The position numbers and the translations under genes are program-made. This document shows, piece by piece, positions 34,560-45,700 of a DNA stretch of 64,000 nucleotides. The stretch's first letter is position 1. Every line of letters starts with the position of its first letter. The notes beneath the pieces are model-generated. The model made no database searches. It was not told where the DNA came from and was given only the letters and a program-made list of their open reading frames with translations. The stretch is taken from positions 37,815,042 through 37,879,041 of the forward strand of contig OX463847.1 in assembly GCA_949825065.1 (NCBI GenBank), given 5' to 3'. This DNA is from Odontocerum albicorne (Eukaryota > Arthropoda > Insecta > Trichoptera > Odontoceridae).

Positions 34560-36600
34560 CATAATGTTCCGCACATAATCACCAAAAACACACCTAACTC
34601 AAGAGTTCACAAAAACCTTCGCTACAAGTTATTCCTCCCAATAAGTTAAACTCCTGTCGAAATAACAACCACGCTCCATTCACTACCAAAATTTTGACGC
34701 CCTTTTGCCTTTATTGAATTCGGCACCCCATTGTATGTCATAGGAACCAAATAGGCATATTAAACTTGTGTAAAAGATGTTCTTACTCTAGGGATGGTGA
34801 ATATTTGATCAGTTGCTATGCGTGTCATGTGTCTCTGTTGAGTTTGCATTTTATTTTTTTCTTGATGATAGTGCTAGAGAATACATTTGAAGTAAAAGTT
34901 TGTTACGTTTAGGACCTGATATTCCTTGAAGAGCTCCGCTGAGGGATACTGGGCTGGAAGTTTATGCATTATTTTTATAATCAATGTTTGAGAAACCTGC
35001 AATATGTGCTTTTGTGTCAAGGTGCATCCGCTTCAAACCGATGCACCGTAGGAAAGTGCTGACTGACATAAAGCGAAATATAACATACACAGTCTGTCTA
35101 ATGGGAAAGGTGACTGATATTATTTTCGCGCAACCACCAGCGTCACCTGTAGATGATCTGTACTGTATCCGGTTATACTACAATATATCTAGTTGTATTG
35201 TACTCGTATCCAATTATACTGTATTCGATTGTACTGTATCCAAGGAAAGTATAATAAATAATAACACAGCTGAGATCTTGTCCGCATCTTTTTTAATTTA
35301 TATATTTTGTATTTTGAATTAGTAATTTATAATCAACTGTCAATAATTAAGAAATCCATTTTTTTAATACACGTATACCTTTAGGAACATTTAATGTTCT
35401 CTTAAATAATAATATTTTTTAGTATTCTCTCATATGAGTAACCCTCTTTTGTGTTCTCTCATATGAATAATCATTAATCAGACACATTATGTAACAGGAA
35501 AAATTCGTCAAGTATATTTTTCTCCGAGATGTACGCTAACATTAGGAAGTTCTGTCAAACCCTCGTTGAAGAGGATATATAATTAAATTAGTCTAAGTAC
35601 ATACTTATATACCATAACACCATATCCCTGTTGGGGTAGGCAGTGAGAATACATCACCATGTTTTCTTATCTTCTCATTCATCCATACACCTCATCAGTT
35701 ACTCATCTTCATTTTCTGTTCTCACTACCATGTCATGAGCATACATTAATCCACACACAATTCGTACAATTATATAATAACGAAATATATTCTAGTTACC
35801 TATAGTGCGAAAGTTTTTACAACAGTTGATTAATATCATGAACCGTGACCGGTAACATGAATGTTGAATGGGAAACTAGTGCAGTACTCAAACCAGCAAT
35901 AACTAAGTTTCTTCTTGCTTAGAAAGCTTCGGTGTACAGTGAACATATCGAAGAGCAGGCTCTCTTCGATAACTTTTTATTTCAATCACTGGGATCTGAC
36001 CAAATCACTCAAAACCATACAGACATAATAAAGTCAACTGGTGTTCTAACTACTTGTTAAACAAGAAGTTGTAGAAGCAACTGATGACGCTGCAAAGGTA
36101 TAAAATCTGGATACATTGGTGAAACCACTCCATCATAAGACCATAAAAAAACTTTAAAACGTCTTTAAACGCACTGTAGATACGCTATATATTTAATGTC
36201 GCTATAAAATATATCAGGAACATAGTTTTAATTTATTTAACAACAAACTCACCTGGACGAATTAAAATTAAAAAATAAAATTAGATGATTGAAGAAAAGG
36301 GTTGAAATAATTTTGTAACAGTAAACAAGGACGCGAAAATCGATAGGAAGGGTATTTTTAGATATGGTGAAAATAAAACTTATGTTTTTTTCTCGTGCGA
36401 CCTTTCCTTATCGCATCGCAAATTTTGATTAAAATAAAACGAACCTTGTCTTAAGCCGTTTGTTATTCAGTAAGACATCAAAGGTCGATTTGCCTGGAAA
36501 ATCTGTCAATATTACGTGTTCTAATAACCTGATTCCCAAACGTTTAGTTTCCTCACTCTACTTACGAACCAGAGCCGGTATTAATAATTAAGTCAGCAGA
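34560..36600. other. Intergenic, unassigned
   Basis: No recognised gene. A 112-aa frame at 34984-35322 includes a CTGTATCC/GTATTCG repeat-like stretch and no domain. 35625-35720 is a pyrimidine-rich decayed repeat resembling 16680-16760. Confidence 0.45.
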
Positions 36601-36609
36601 ATAAAAATA

Positions 36610-37219
36610 TTAGGTGTTAACATAAGTTGCGTCCGTTTTTTTTCCAAATTAATAGTGAATACCAAAAGTAAAACAAAATGGTATAGGTTATTCGAAAGAA
36701 AAAATTCTGCTCTACAAGATATTGTGTTTGCTTTTACGTCACATATATTATTTTATTTGATTACAAGCCTACAAAATGGAATGTCAAGTAGACGAAAGTG
36801 AACATTTTCGACACCTTCTGTTCGCGTTCAATCGAGGGAATAAAGCTGCTCGCGACATTTGCGAAGTATACGGTGAAGATGCTATGAATGAGAGGACAGC
36901 TCGTCGATGGTTTTTGCGTTTCAAAGACGGTAATTTCGACCTGAAGGACATGGAGCGTTCCGGACGACTAGTGGATTTCGATGAGGACCGCTTAAACCAT
37001 ATTATTCATGAAGATCCCTTTCAAACCACCGTAGAATTGGCTGAGCAGATGACTGTATACCGCCATCTTAAATCAATGGGAAAAGTCCAGAAGTTCGGCG
37101 CTTGGGTTCCACATGTTTTGAGTGGAAATAACAAAAATCGTTTACCATTTTGTTTTGCTTTTGGTGCTCATTTTTAATTTGAGAAAAAAAAAACGGACAC
37201 AACTTATGTTAATATATTT
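36610..37219 (+). mobile_element. Internally deleted mariner element with N-terminal transposase remnant
   Basis: Terminal inverted repeats begin TTAGGTGTTAACATAAGTTG at the left and read back to AACATAAGTTGTGTCCG at the right; subterminal sequence is also mirrored for roughly 75 bp. TA (36608-36609) flanks the left end; the right end is eroded. An ORF at 36776-37177 encodes the mariner N-terminal domain (EHFRHLLFAFNRG, ICEVYGEDAMNERTARRWF, FDEDRLNHIIHEDP, SMGKVQKFGAWVPH) up to about residue 122, then runs directly into the right terminal region. The whole DD34D catalytic domain is missing. The second helix-turn-helix is also shortened (AEQMTVYRHL, about five residues fewer than usual). Non-autonomous. 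Confidence 0.85.
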
Positions 37220-37347
37220 ATTTTCAAGTTGTGGAAAGATTAAAAAAAACTGATGCAATTCACCAGTTAGAAAATTGTCAGAATAGATTTGTTTCACTTG
37301 GAAATACTATTATTTTCACTTAAAAAAGCCATCGGTGCCCGGTTTTT

Positions 37348-37413
37348 TTGGTGGAATGTTTTATCTTCACCCGTAGTTTTGGTGGAATGTTTTATCTTCA
37401 CCCGTAGTTTTGG
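37348..37413. repeat. 33-bp direct duplication
   Basis: GGTGGAATGTTTTATCTTCA-CCCGTAGTTTTGG twice in tandem, immediately left of the TTAA element B. Confidence 0.85.
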
Positions 37414-37446
37414 GTGTGATTTCCGACGGCAAAAAAAGGGTCTTAA

Positions 37447-38095
37447 GGGGGGGTATTCTTCTCTAGAAATTTGGAAAAATCGTTTTTTATTTTTTTGCAT
37501 ATTCTTAAAGTAAAGACCTTTAATAATATGTTCTCAAAAGGAAATGTTAAAGTATTAATATTTACGAAGTTATAGCAAGAAATGAGGCAGGAATTACGTC
37601 GCACCGGAATGACTCGGACAATAATCTCAAAACTTAAACGCGTTTTTCTCGAAACTACTTTTTTCGACCTGGTCGACATAAAATCTTAAGTTATATCCAA
37701 CTGATTGCCTTCAAATTTGGTATGAAATAATAGATCTCTATCATCCCTATCTTGAAAAATTCAAAACTATTTCTTTACTATTCTTTAAGAATTAAAAAGT
37801 TTGAAAACAGAGGGTAAACATTTTACGTTCTTTTTTTTCTTTGGTACCAACTATAACGACATTTTTTTTAACTAAGAAACTGTGTATGATTTTTTTTTAA
37901 ATTCACGAAAGGGTTCTAATCATGTCGACCAGCTTACTCCTATTTTTTTCATGATAAGTTATAACTGATAATAATTTTTTTTGTACATTCTCAAGTTATC
38001 AATAAACAAACTTTAAAAAACGTCTCGGATTTTTTTTTTCTTATTTAGTCTGAAAAAACGCCCGAAATTCACGCCTCTAGAAGAGAATACCCCCC
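37447..38095. mobile_element. TTAA-flanked element family B with G-run inverted ends
   Basis: TTAA at 37443-37446 and 38096-38099. Left end GGGGGGGTATTCTTCTCTAG, right end read back GGGGGGTATTCTCTTCTAGA. The roughly 650-bp interior has no convincing ORF. Probably a second non-autonomous TTAA-target family; related sequence is familiar from other insect genomes but I cannot name it. Confidence 0.65.
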
Positions 38096-38266
38096 TTAAA
38101 TCTGGTGAATTAAAAGAAAAATCATATAATAATAACCCTGACATGTGATTAAACTGTATAAAGCGAAAGTTTAAGTTGAATTGGGGTATTAAATTTTTCA
38201 TTTATGAAGATGTGTTTCGTTTAGATTTTCTCATAGTAAATATTAGCCGAAAATGTTTTGTCAGAA

Positions 38267-38328
38267 AAGAGTATACTGTATATTTGTGGACTATGTAAAG
38301 AGTATACTGTATATTTGTAGACAGTGTG
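38267..38328. repeat. 34-bp direct duplication
   Basis: AAAGAGTATACTGTATATTT-GT(G/A)GAC twice in tandem. Confidence 0.8.
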
Positions 38329-38484
38329 ATAAAAATACTACTCTAAAAATACATTTTGATAAGTTTGATTAAAAAATATTTAAATTTATATAGTACAAGT
38401 ATGCATTCTAACGCTAAACAAATTAATTCGTTCATTGGAAATATTACTTGGAATTTTGTCGCATTTCACCAATAATTTTCTTAA

Positions 38485-39079
38485 CCATTCCTTCCCTGTT
38501 ATATGTAACTAGTATACATTGCTTCTAAAAACTTTAATATCTCTATAAATATAATAAATACTGGGTTCGAATTGTAGGTTTTCCTCCGTAATACATTTAC
38601 GCATGGAATGAAATAATAATAATTAGCATTTATCGGCCACATCAGAGATATTTTGTGAAAATCGGGAATAAATTCATCAATACAATCAAACGTGTGCCAG
38701 TGTGTGCCGTTGGTAGATTTATTCTAAAAAAAAACGCTATAGGTGAGGAAGCGACGCTATTCACGTCACACTCTCACTGTTCTTCGGTATATGGGAACGT
38801 AAGAATAGAATCTCAGTTCGCTCGCTTCTCTCGCTTCAGTTGCCGTTTGAGGTGGTCTCTTCGCCCGTTTTGTTAACGTAGGCCGATGTTTTTTCCATGT
38901 TTTCAGCAATTAAATTTAAATTATTATCACTTTGACTTCAAATTCAATTAATTTAAGCGATTGACTATTAGTATTCTTCTTTTACCGCTTTTAAATCGCT
39001 CATTTTTACATGTGTTTTGATGAGTATTGAATACACAGCACCGGAACGCGCGGATGTTTTTAGCACAGGAAGGGAAAGG
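38485..39079. mobile_element. TTAA-flanked MITE family A, copy 1
   Basis: Flanked by TTAA at 38481-38484 and 39080-39083. Terminal inverted repeats CCATTCCTTCCCTG and (read back) CCTTTCCCTTCCTGTG. TTAA duplication and a CC(T)-type start fit piggyBac-type transposition. About 595 bp; no transposase visible. Two further copies lie at 49367 and 51782 (the latter inverted). The open stretch at 38655-38876 is incidental. Confidence 0.78.
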
Positions 39080-39189
39080 TTAATATAATCATACTACGCC
39101 TACATGTTCATCAAGAGTATATATATGTGATAATACGCCTCCATCCAAGGATGCAATGAAACGCCTCCAACATTATCATAATAAAAGGA

Positions 39190-39285
39190 CAATTTAAATA
39201 ACGCCGTTTAGAGAGAAAATTCTCCTCAAGGGCACTCTTATTCGGAATTTGAATCCATTTTTATTGATTGATTTAAAATATTACA
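39190..39285 (-). mobile_element. SINE-2 fragment
   Basis: AACGCCGTTTAGAGAGAAAA, TTCTCCTCAAGGGCACTCTT and ATTCGGAATTTGAATCCATT, antisense SINE-2. Confidence 0.55.
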
Positions 39286-39339
39286 AAATCAATATTTACA
39301 CATACACTGATAAGTTGAGATTAAAAATAGCTGTGGCCA

Positions 39340-39445
39340 TCAGATTAGGTACTCCCCCGAATCTGCATATGTTTAGAAAAATGTATTTGGTATGAAAACC
39401 GCTAAAAACATACCAAGAGTAGACGATCTACAAAGAAACCTTTGT
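39340..39445 (-). mobile_element. LINE-C 3'UTR fragment, antisense
   Basis: TCTGCATATGTTTAGAAAAA, TATGAAAACCGCTAAAAACA and TACCAAGAGTAGACGATCTA align with 47200-47300. Lies just beyond a SINE-2 copy. Confidence 0.5.
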
Positions 39446-39449
39446 CTGA

Positions 39450-41110
39450 CTTTTGGTTTGATATTGGGAATTTTCATAAGACCTCCCAAAAAGAGTTGTC
39501 TTTAAGTGCTTCCTAAAGCTATACACACTATCCATCTATTAATTACTAAGATGCAGACGTATCTAAGTCACTGGATTAGCAATGGCAATGGTCTATTAAA
39601 ATTCTTCGCTCTATTGAATCATAAAAAGTTAATTTCTATAGTAAAATTTAGTAAGCCAAGTACACAGTTATTAATCGATAATCAGTAATACTGTTTTTCA
39701 GTAACTTGCGTAATACATTAATGGTATAAGTTTTTTTTATTAAAAGTAAAAAAATATCACCAATACTGCCCTGACCTTAAGACACTGTGAGCTTTTCCCC
39801 ACTTCAGCAAATGATATCAAAAGCATGACCCAAATATCTGGTTTCAAACTAAAATGTGCAATATGTTTGTTGGTTGCGATGCTAGACAAAAACTTTCACG
39901 ATCTTGGCATAGAAACGCGTGTTGAAGTTTTCCTTTTACGTTTGTGAGTTTTAGACATTTCACCACATATATTGTAAAAAAATTACTCTTACATACATAA
40001 AACGGTTTCAAACATTTCGCTGTATCTTTTTTACATGCCAGTTTTGCACAAATTTATTCCCTGTATATTTTTATACACGTCAGTTTTGCCCAAATCTATT
40101 CCCATAATTGTATTTTAAAAATCTATTTTGAAAGACAATGCTAATTTGATTCGTTATATAATAATGTAAACCTGTTTGCTAAAATTAAATTTCATACTTG
40201 GTTTAATTTAGAAAGCTGACATATACCGGGTTAAATCCAATTACATTCAAAGCTCTAAAAAAATAAACACAGTACTAAGAAAAAATGTAAACAAATAAGA
40301 ATAATGCTTAGCTGAAACAACCAACTTCCATTACTAAGAAAGCTCAATATGAATTCTTAACAAACATTTTCTCAAACATTGAAGATATCAATATCTGAGG
40401 CCCTATTCAAAAGAGTCAACCACGAAACAAAGAAAGATCTCTGATTTAAGAACTGAAGTGACGTTTCCTGTATTTATGGATAGATTAACGATAAAAAATA
40501 CTTTCAAAGCAAGCCAAAAAAAAGCTTCCGTGTACTTGATTGAAGTTAGATTTGAAAAATGAATGGATAAAAATGTACATTTTCAATGCATACTTTCTAA
40601 TATTTAAGAGTAAAATGAAAGTATCACTTTGTAACAAAATCATCAGAGATGAGATATCTGAGATAAGGAGCAGGCAAAACTATCCGGGACTGAATTATTT
40701 AATGAGAAACAAGAAACAACCTTAACTCAGAAGCCTTATAAAGCCTTATAGACTAGGTGAATTTATTTAATTAATATGTAAAATAAGCAGAAGTATTTTA
40801 TGTCAAAGTAATGAATTCGTAAAAATAGATTATTTCATACACATTTATTCATATACTTTAAAAAAAAAGAATTGTTATTAAATAAATAAATAATTTGTGG
40901 ACATACAAAACGTGATTTCGTATTTTCTTGTTGACCGCTTTGCACCGATTTCTCCTACAGCACAAAGTGGGTCAGATATTATCAATTTTATTTATAAGGA
41001 AGAATATCAGCCAGATTCTCTGAAAAATATTCCCATGCTACGTGACAATATCAAGAATGTGTATCCACAGTATGTAGTCACACATTTTTTCCTTAAATTT
41101 AACGTGTTTT
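39450..41110. other. Intergenic, unassigned
   Basis: AT-rich, only short frames without features. Confidence 0.5.
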
Positions 41111-41114
41111 TTTA

Positions 41115-41205
41115 ATCCGTTAGTAAGAGTGGGTTTGAATTCTTAGTTAGATCTTTTTTGAGGAGGGTTTAATTTTTAAAAGGCGCTATAGAAATTATAT
41201 TTATA
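41115..41205 (+). mobile_element. SINE-2 3' part
   Basis: GTGGGTTTGAATTCTTAGTT, TTTTTTGAGGAGGGTTTAAT and AAGGCGCTATAGAAATTATA. Confidence 0.55.
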
Positions 41206-41361
41206 TTTTTACTACTAAATTCTGGGATGTTTTTTATATAGCTCTGAGCATGAAGACTGCGATGCCTTCGAAATATTAGCCATCATCATAGCAAAAACTT
41301 CGAAAAACATTATGAACCTAAAAAAGTCAATTTATTTAACACCTCATTATAAAAAAAACGA

Positions 41362-41405
41362 TCTGACGGGCTTATTGCCAACCAACCAACCAACCAGAAA
41401 CAAGT
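41362..41405 (-). mobile_element. SINE-1/LINE-A tail fragment
   Basis: GACGGGCTTATTGCCAACCA followed by repeated ACCA, antisense to the shared tail. Confidence 0.45.
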
Positions 41406-41635
41406 AAATAAATTAAGTTATATGGTTGCAATAAGTATTCAAATAATTATTCATCTTGACAAAATTTATGAACAATATACATTGTAAATGTAAATGTGAG
41501 ATATCATAAATCAAAGGAAAAGTACGGTATAGCGTAAAGAAAAGAAAATTCAAGAATGAATCACATTATATTGCTGACTTAAAATTAGGAGCTTTTTAAG
41601 TCGCTTCTTAAGGCATAATTAAAACAGAGTCTTCT

Positions 41636-41945
41636 TCTTCTTCTTAAACTTTCTGTAGACTCTCAAGAGTCTGTTACTGCAGGATTGTCATGTGATGCTG
41701 AGCTCCAGCTATCTCTCCATCGTTTCAGTGGGTTTCCCTGGCGGACGTTGTCCATCCGGCACTCCATGCAGAGCTATGTATGGAATTCTTGTGGAATTCA
41801 TTCTCTGTACATGTTGGTACCAGTATCGTCGACCTTAGCATACTTTTTGTCCTGACAGTTTCCGCCCTCGCTTCGATGCCGTATGTGAGGATAGGTCGCA
41901 CACAGGTCTTATAAATGCATACCTTGCTATCTGTTAAAACAGAGT
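41636..41945 (-). mobile_element. RTE-like LINE C-terminal fragment
   Basis: On the minus strand KVCIYKTCVRPILTYGIEAR is readable, followed by ETVRTKS and, out of frame, remnants of the NEFH/arginine-rich tail. 'IYKTCIRPILTYGAETRA' is the hallmark after the RT domain in RTE-type LINEs. The 5' flank of the fragment has (CTT)n. Confidence 0.7.
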
Positions 41946-42726
41946 GAGTCTAACAATAGTTTGTAACTGGTACCAGAGTTTCCCTACGTGAACAGTAAAT
42001 GACGACGTAATTTATGAAGAGCGGTATATTGAGAAGCCCTATAAACAATATCTGAGCGTAGCGCAAATTCATGATCGGAAATACGTTGAATATTTTCCAT
42101 GTTGACTATTATTTTATAACCTTTGGCATCGGAATACTATCTGTGATGTAGAAATATTTCGTATAATAAGCTTAGCTAAAAACCCCCAGACAGTTTTTAG
42201 CTCTCGCTACATTCAGTTGGTGTACTCGTACTTATACTCGTACAAGATAATTATATTCAATATTAAGTTTGTAAAAAGTTTAAGAAAATGAACGATTGCG
42301 GTTCAAGTTAACTCTTAATTCAACAGTTAAGTCGAACCATCATGAGTTCAATTGGACATACATAAACAAAAAGGATCCGATCCACATTTAATATGTAGTA
42401 GGATTATAGGGAAAATATGGCATGATTTAGTTTTGACTTGTGTGAGATGAATTTTAACTGTAAAATACACATTTGATCGTTTTACAAATACCATTAACGG
42501 GATGATCATATTAATATTAAATTTCCAATAAAATGTGATTTGTGAGTTGGATCCTTTGCGTATTTACGTCCAATTTAACTTTCGGTTGAGTCTCGAAAGA
42601 ATAATGAACTAACTTTTCGTGCAAATAATGAATCATACTACACGTGAATACAAAACGTAATTGACAGTGTTTGGAATAGTCGGCTGCCGAATGTTTTCTA
42701 ATAATGTAAACTTTATTTTTTTCCAG

Positions 42727-42754
42727 GTTACAATGGACGACGAACAGATGGCCA
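42727..42754 (+). CDS. TpnC: Troponin C exon 1 (28-nt start-codon microexon)
   Basis: A polypyrimidine tract and AG at 42725-42726 precede GTTACA and then the ATG at 42733. Coding part is seven codons plus one base, followed by the strong donor GTAAGT at 42755. As this exon begins with an acceptor, the transcript must start at least one exon further upstream. Confidence 0.88.
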
Positions 42755-45700
42755 GTAAGTATTGCTGTTTTGTATTTTTAATTTCTTGAAATATCAAATG
42801 CTTCAAAACCCACATATCAAATGCTTCAAAACACTTAAGCATTGTTTCGGTTATTTTTCAAGTTTTCATACCATTTAACAATAATTTTTACATGGGTTGA
42901 TTCCCTGATAGTACCCAAAAAAATTATTCTAGTCTAGCTTAGTATGTTGACAAGGTTAGTATCCTATTTTTCAACTTGAGGGTTGCGGGATTGATCCCCG
43001 TTTATACCCGATTTTTTAGTCTGGTTATTACTTAGGGTATTTTTTCAATCTTTCTTGCTGATTAGAAGAGATTGCCACTTGGCAATAAATCCGCTAGGTT
43101 GTACTTTATATAAATAATACAATTTTGTTACAATGTACTGTGCTACTAGAAGTATCAGAAACATGTACAATAACTTAGTAATTTGTTTTATAAAACACCA
43201 TTTAATCTCCTTTGTGTAACGGTATAGCCCTACCGGTTTCAAGGTTTTCACCTCATCATCAGTGGAGCCAAACAAGACTTCCCCTGATGATTAGGTGAAA
43301 ACCTTGAAACCGGCAGGGTTATACCGTTACATTAAGTGGAATAAAAAGTGTTTGATAAAACAAATTACAATGTCTTTAAACCTCCACAATGTTTATGCCT
43401 TCACTATAAATAATATATGTACAATAACTTATCGCGAGTTACGCGCAAATTCCTAAGGTTCTTATTCCGAAGGCATATGCATTTTTAATGGAGATCGATC
43501 ATAAAGGTGCAGCCATTTTTGGATGGAAATGCCATTAAAAAAAACTTTGTTATAAAAATATAGGAATAAAAAACCATTCACTCTAACGAAAATCAGGTAA
43601 AACCGGGGAAATATTGAAAATGATTTATGAAATGGTGATAGATTTAAGCTTTTTTTAACTGGAAATGAAATTTTAACGAAATGCTCTAATCATCCAAAGA
43701 TTTAATTTTAGATTCGATTTCTCGCCATCCTGTCTCTCGTTGGACAGATAATCATGAAAGGAAATTAAAATCCTACCCTTTTTATTTATAGTTGAGAAAA
43801 TCAAAAACCATTTGAAAACGGATATGACGTCAAAATCTTTATTTTACAAGATGTTCGACGCATTGTGACAGTCACATTTATATTTGTTATTTAATTATGA
43901 TAGTTTTATAATTTAATAAAGAAAAAAAATTTAATTGAATACGTAAATTTATTGGCAGTTGTGTCCGGCTAATCTCCGACAAGTTAAAATTGACATTTTA
44001 CATTTTGGAAAGCTAGAACCTTTGAATATTTTGTAAAAAAATACACTTTATAACCTTAGTATTTTGTAAATTTGGTAAATTAAATCGAGTATAGTATTTT
44101 TTTTATAAATCTTCAGTAAATAAAAATCTGAATAAGAATTTTGAAAGAAGCTTGGTAGAAACACAAGAAAATTAAGTTAAACACTTCGGATACATGTCTA
44201 TCTTTTTTTATTAAATTAATATCAGCTGTTTTATCATACAGAATCATTGTAAAATAAAAAATGTACTTTCTTATTGAGGTTTTTTTAGTCTAAGATATTT
44301 TTAAATAGTTTTTTTTTTTGTTTCAGTGTTGAGAAGAGCATTTTCAATGTTTGACTCCAGTAAACAGGGAAAAATAGAAAAAGAGAAAGTAAGGACAATT
44401 CTAAACACCATGGTACATAGCTACGACGACAAGGAATTAGAGACTCTCTTAGAAAGTGAAGATAATGATGGTAAGATACATTATTTATTTCAAACCATAT
44501 GAAATGATATAATGTGCTAAACCAAAGTACGATCCCATAACCGTTTTCTGTCCGATAATCCATAATGTAAATTTGTACTCATGCATTAGTTTTCTCGTCT
44601 ACTTCACCCATTATCAATTATGACAAGTGTTTACGTAAAAGGCAACATAAATCACCCTATTATTTACATCCTGTCCGGAGCATAAAGTTCCAATTTCCGG
44701 ACAAACTAGAATGTGTTGTGAGACCTATATATCATCACCAGCACATTTAATACTACTTTCGTTAAAGAAACCCCAACGCTACATGTTCACCTTGTATCAA
44801 ACCCCCCTTACTCAAAATCTATTCAGATCTTTCCAAGCTGGCTTAGAGAGTCGACCTCCAGTTGATGTCCTTTCCGAGAGCTCTAACTAGTCATCAGGCA
44901 CTTTTTTTATCTGCTTAAGAAAGTACGTTTCATACGAAGTAATCGCCAATTGAAGTGCTGAAGCATGAATCATGAATATCAGAATTCTAAAATAGCTAGA
45001 TGCATTTAAAACGTGAATTCACCAGAGAATATTCAAACTTACTTGGTTTCATCGTATCTCAAAAGCCGAGGTGCTGGATCGAGCAGGTATATAGAGAGCT
45101 CTAAAATACCATATTATGCCGAAAGATCGCCTATGTGGGTCATACATTGAGAGGAATATAAAACCATTTCCTAAAATGATTATTGCTGGGCAAATTTGAG
45201 GATCGACGTGCAATCTGTGAAAAATCGTCTGTCTTTGTCATGCAACATTTGCGAATGTATAATCCAGAGAGTGTTCAAGCTGTTCTGTACCACCAAACAC
45301 AATTTTTTTTCTCAACAATGTTTGTAAATAACAGGGACGCCAGACAAGGCACATATAGGAGATTAATTGTTTGTTATTGAGCCCTTTTCAAGAAATTATT
45401 CCTTGATTTGAATCTCAATATTGTTGGCTGGTGACCATATCAACTGAACTATGGTGTACTAAAGATATCCCATGGAGAAATACGAGTATGATACCAACCG
45501 TTTATAATTCTGGATGAGATACTTAAGACCACCTTAAACTTTAATGTGAGAGAGTTGGAATTGTATACGTATTTAAAGTGATATGTTAAACCAGATTTGG
45601 TACGTTAAAACAAGATACCTCAAGGAGAACGAAACGAATTAAATATTCGTTTATTTTAGTATATAAATCCCACTACATAATGTTATCACGACTCAAGTGT

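Noticed and set aside
34984..35322. 112-aa plus-strand ORF
   Set aside because: No recognisable domain; second half is a run of TACTGTATCC-like repeats.
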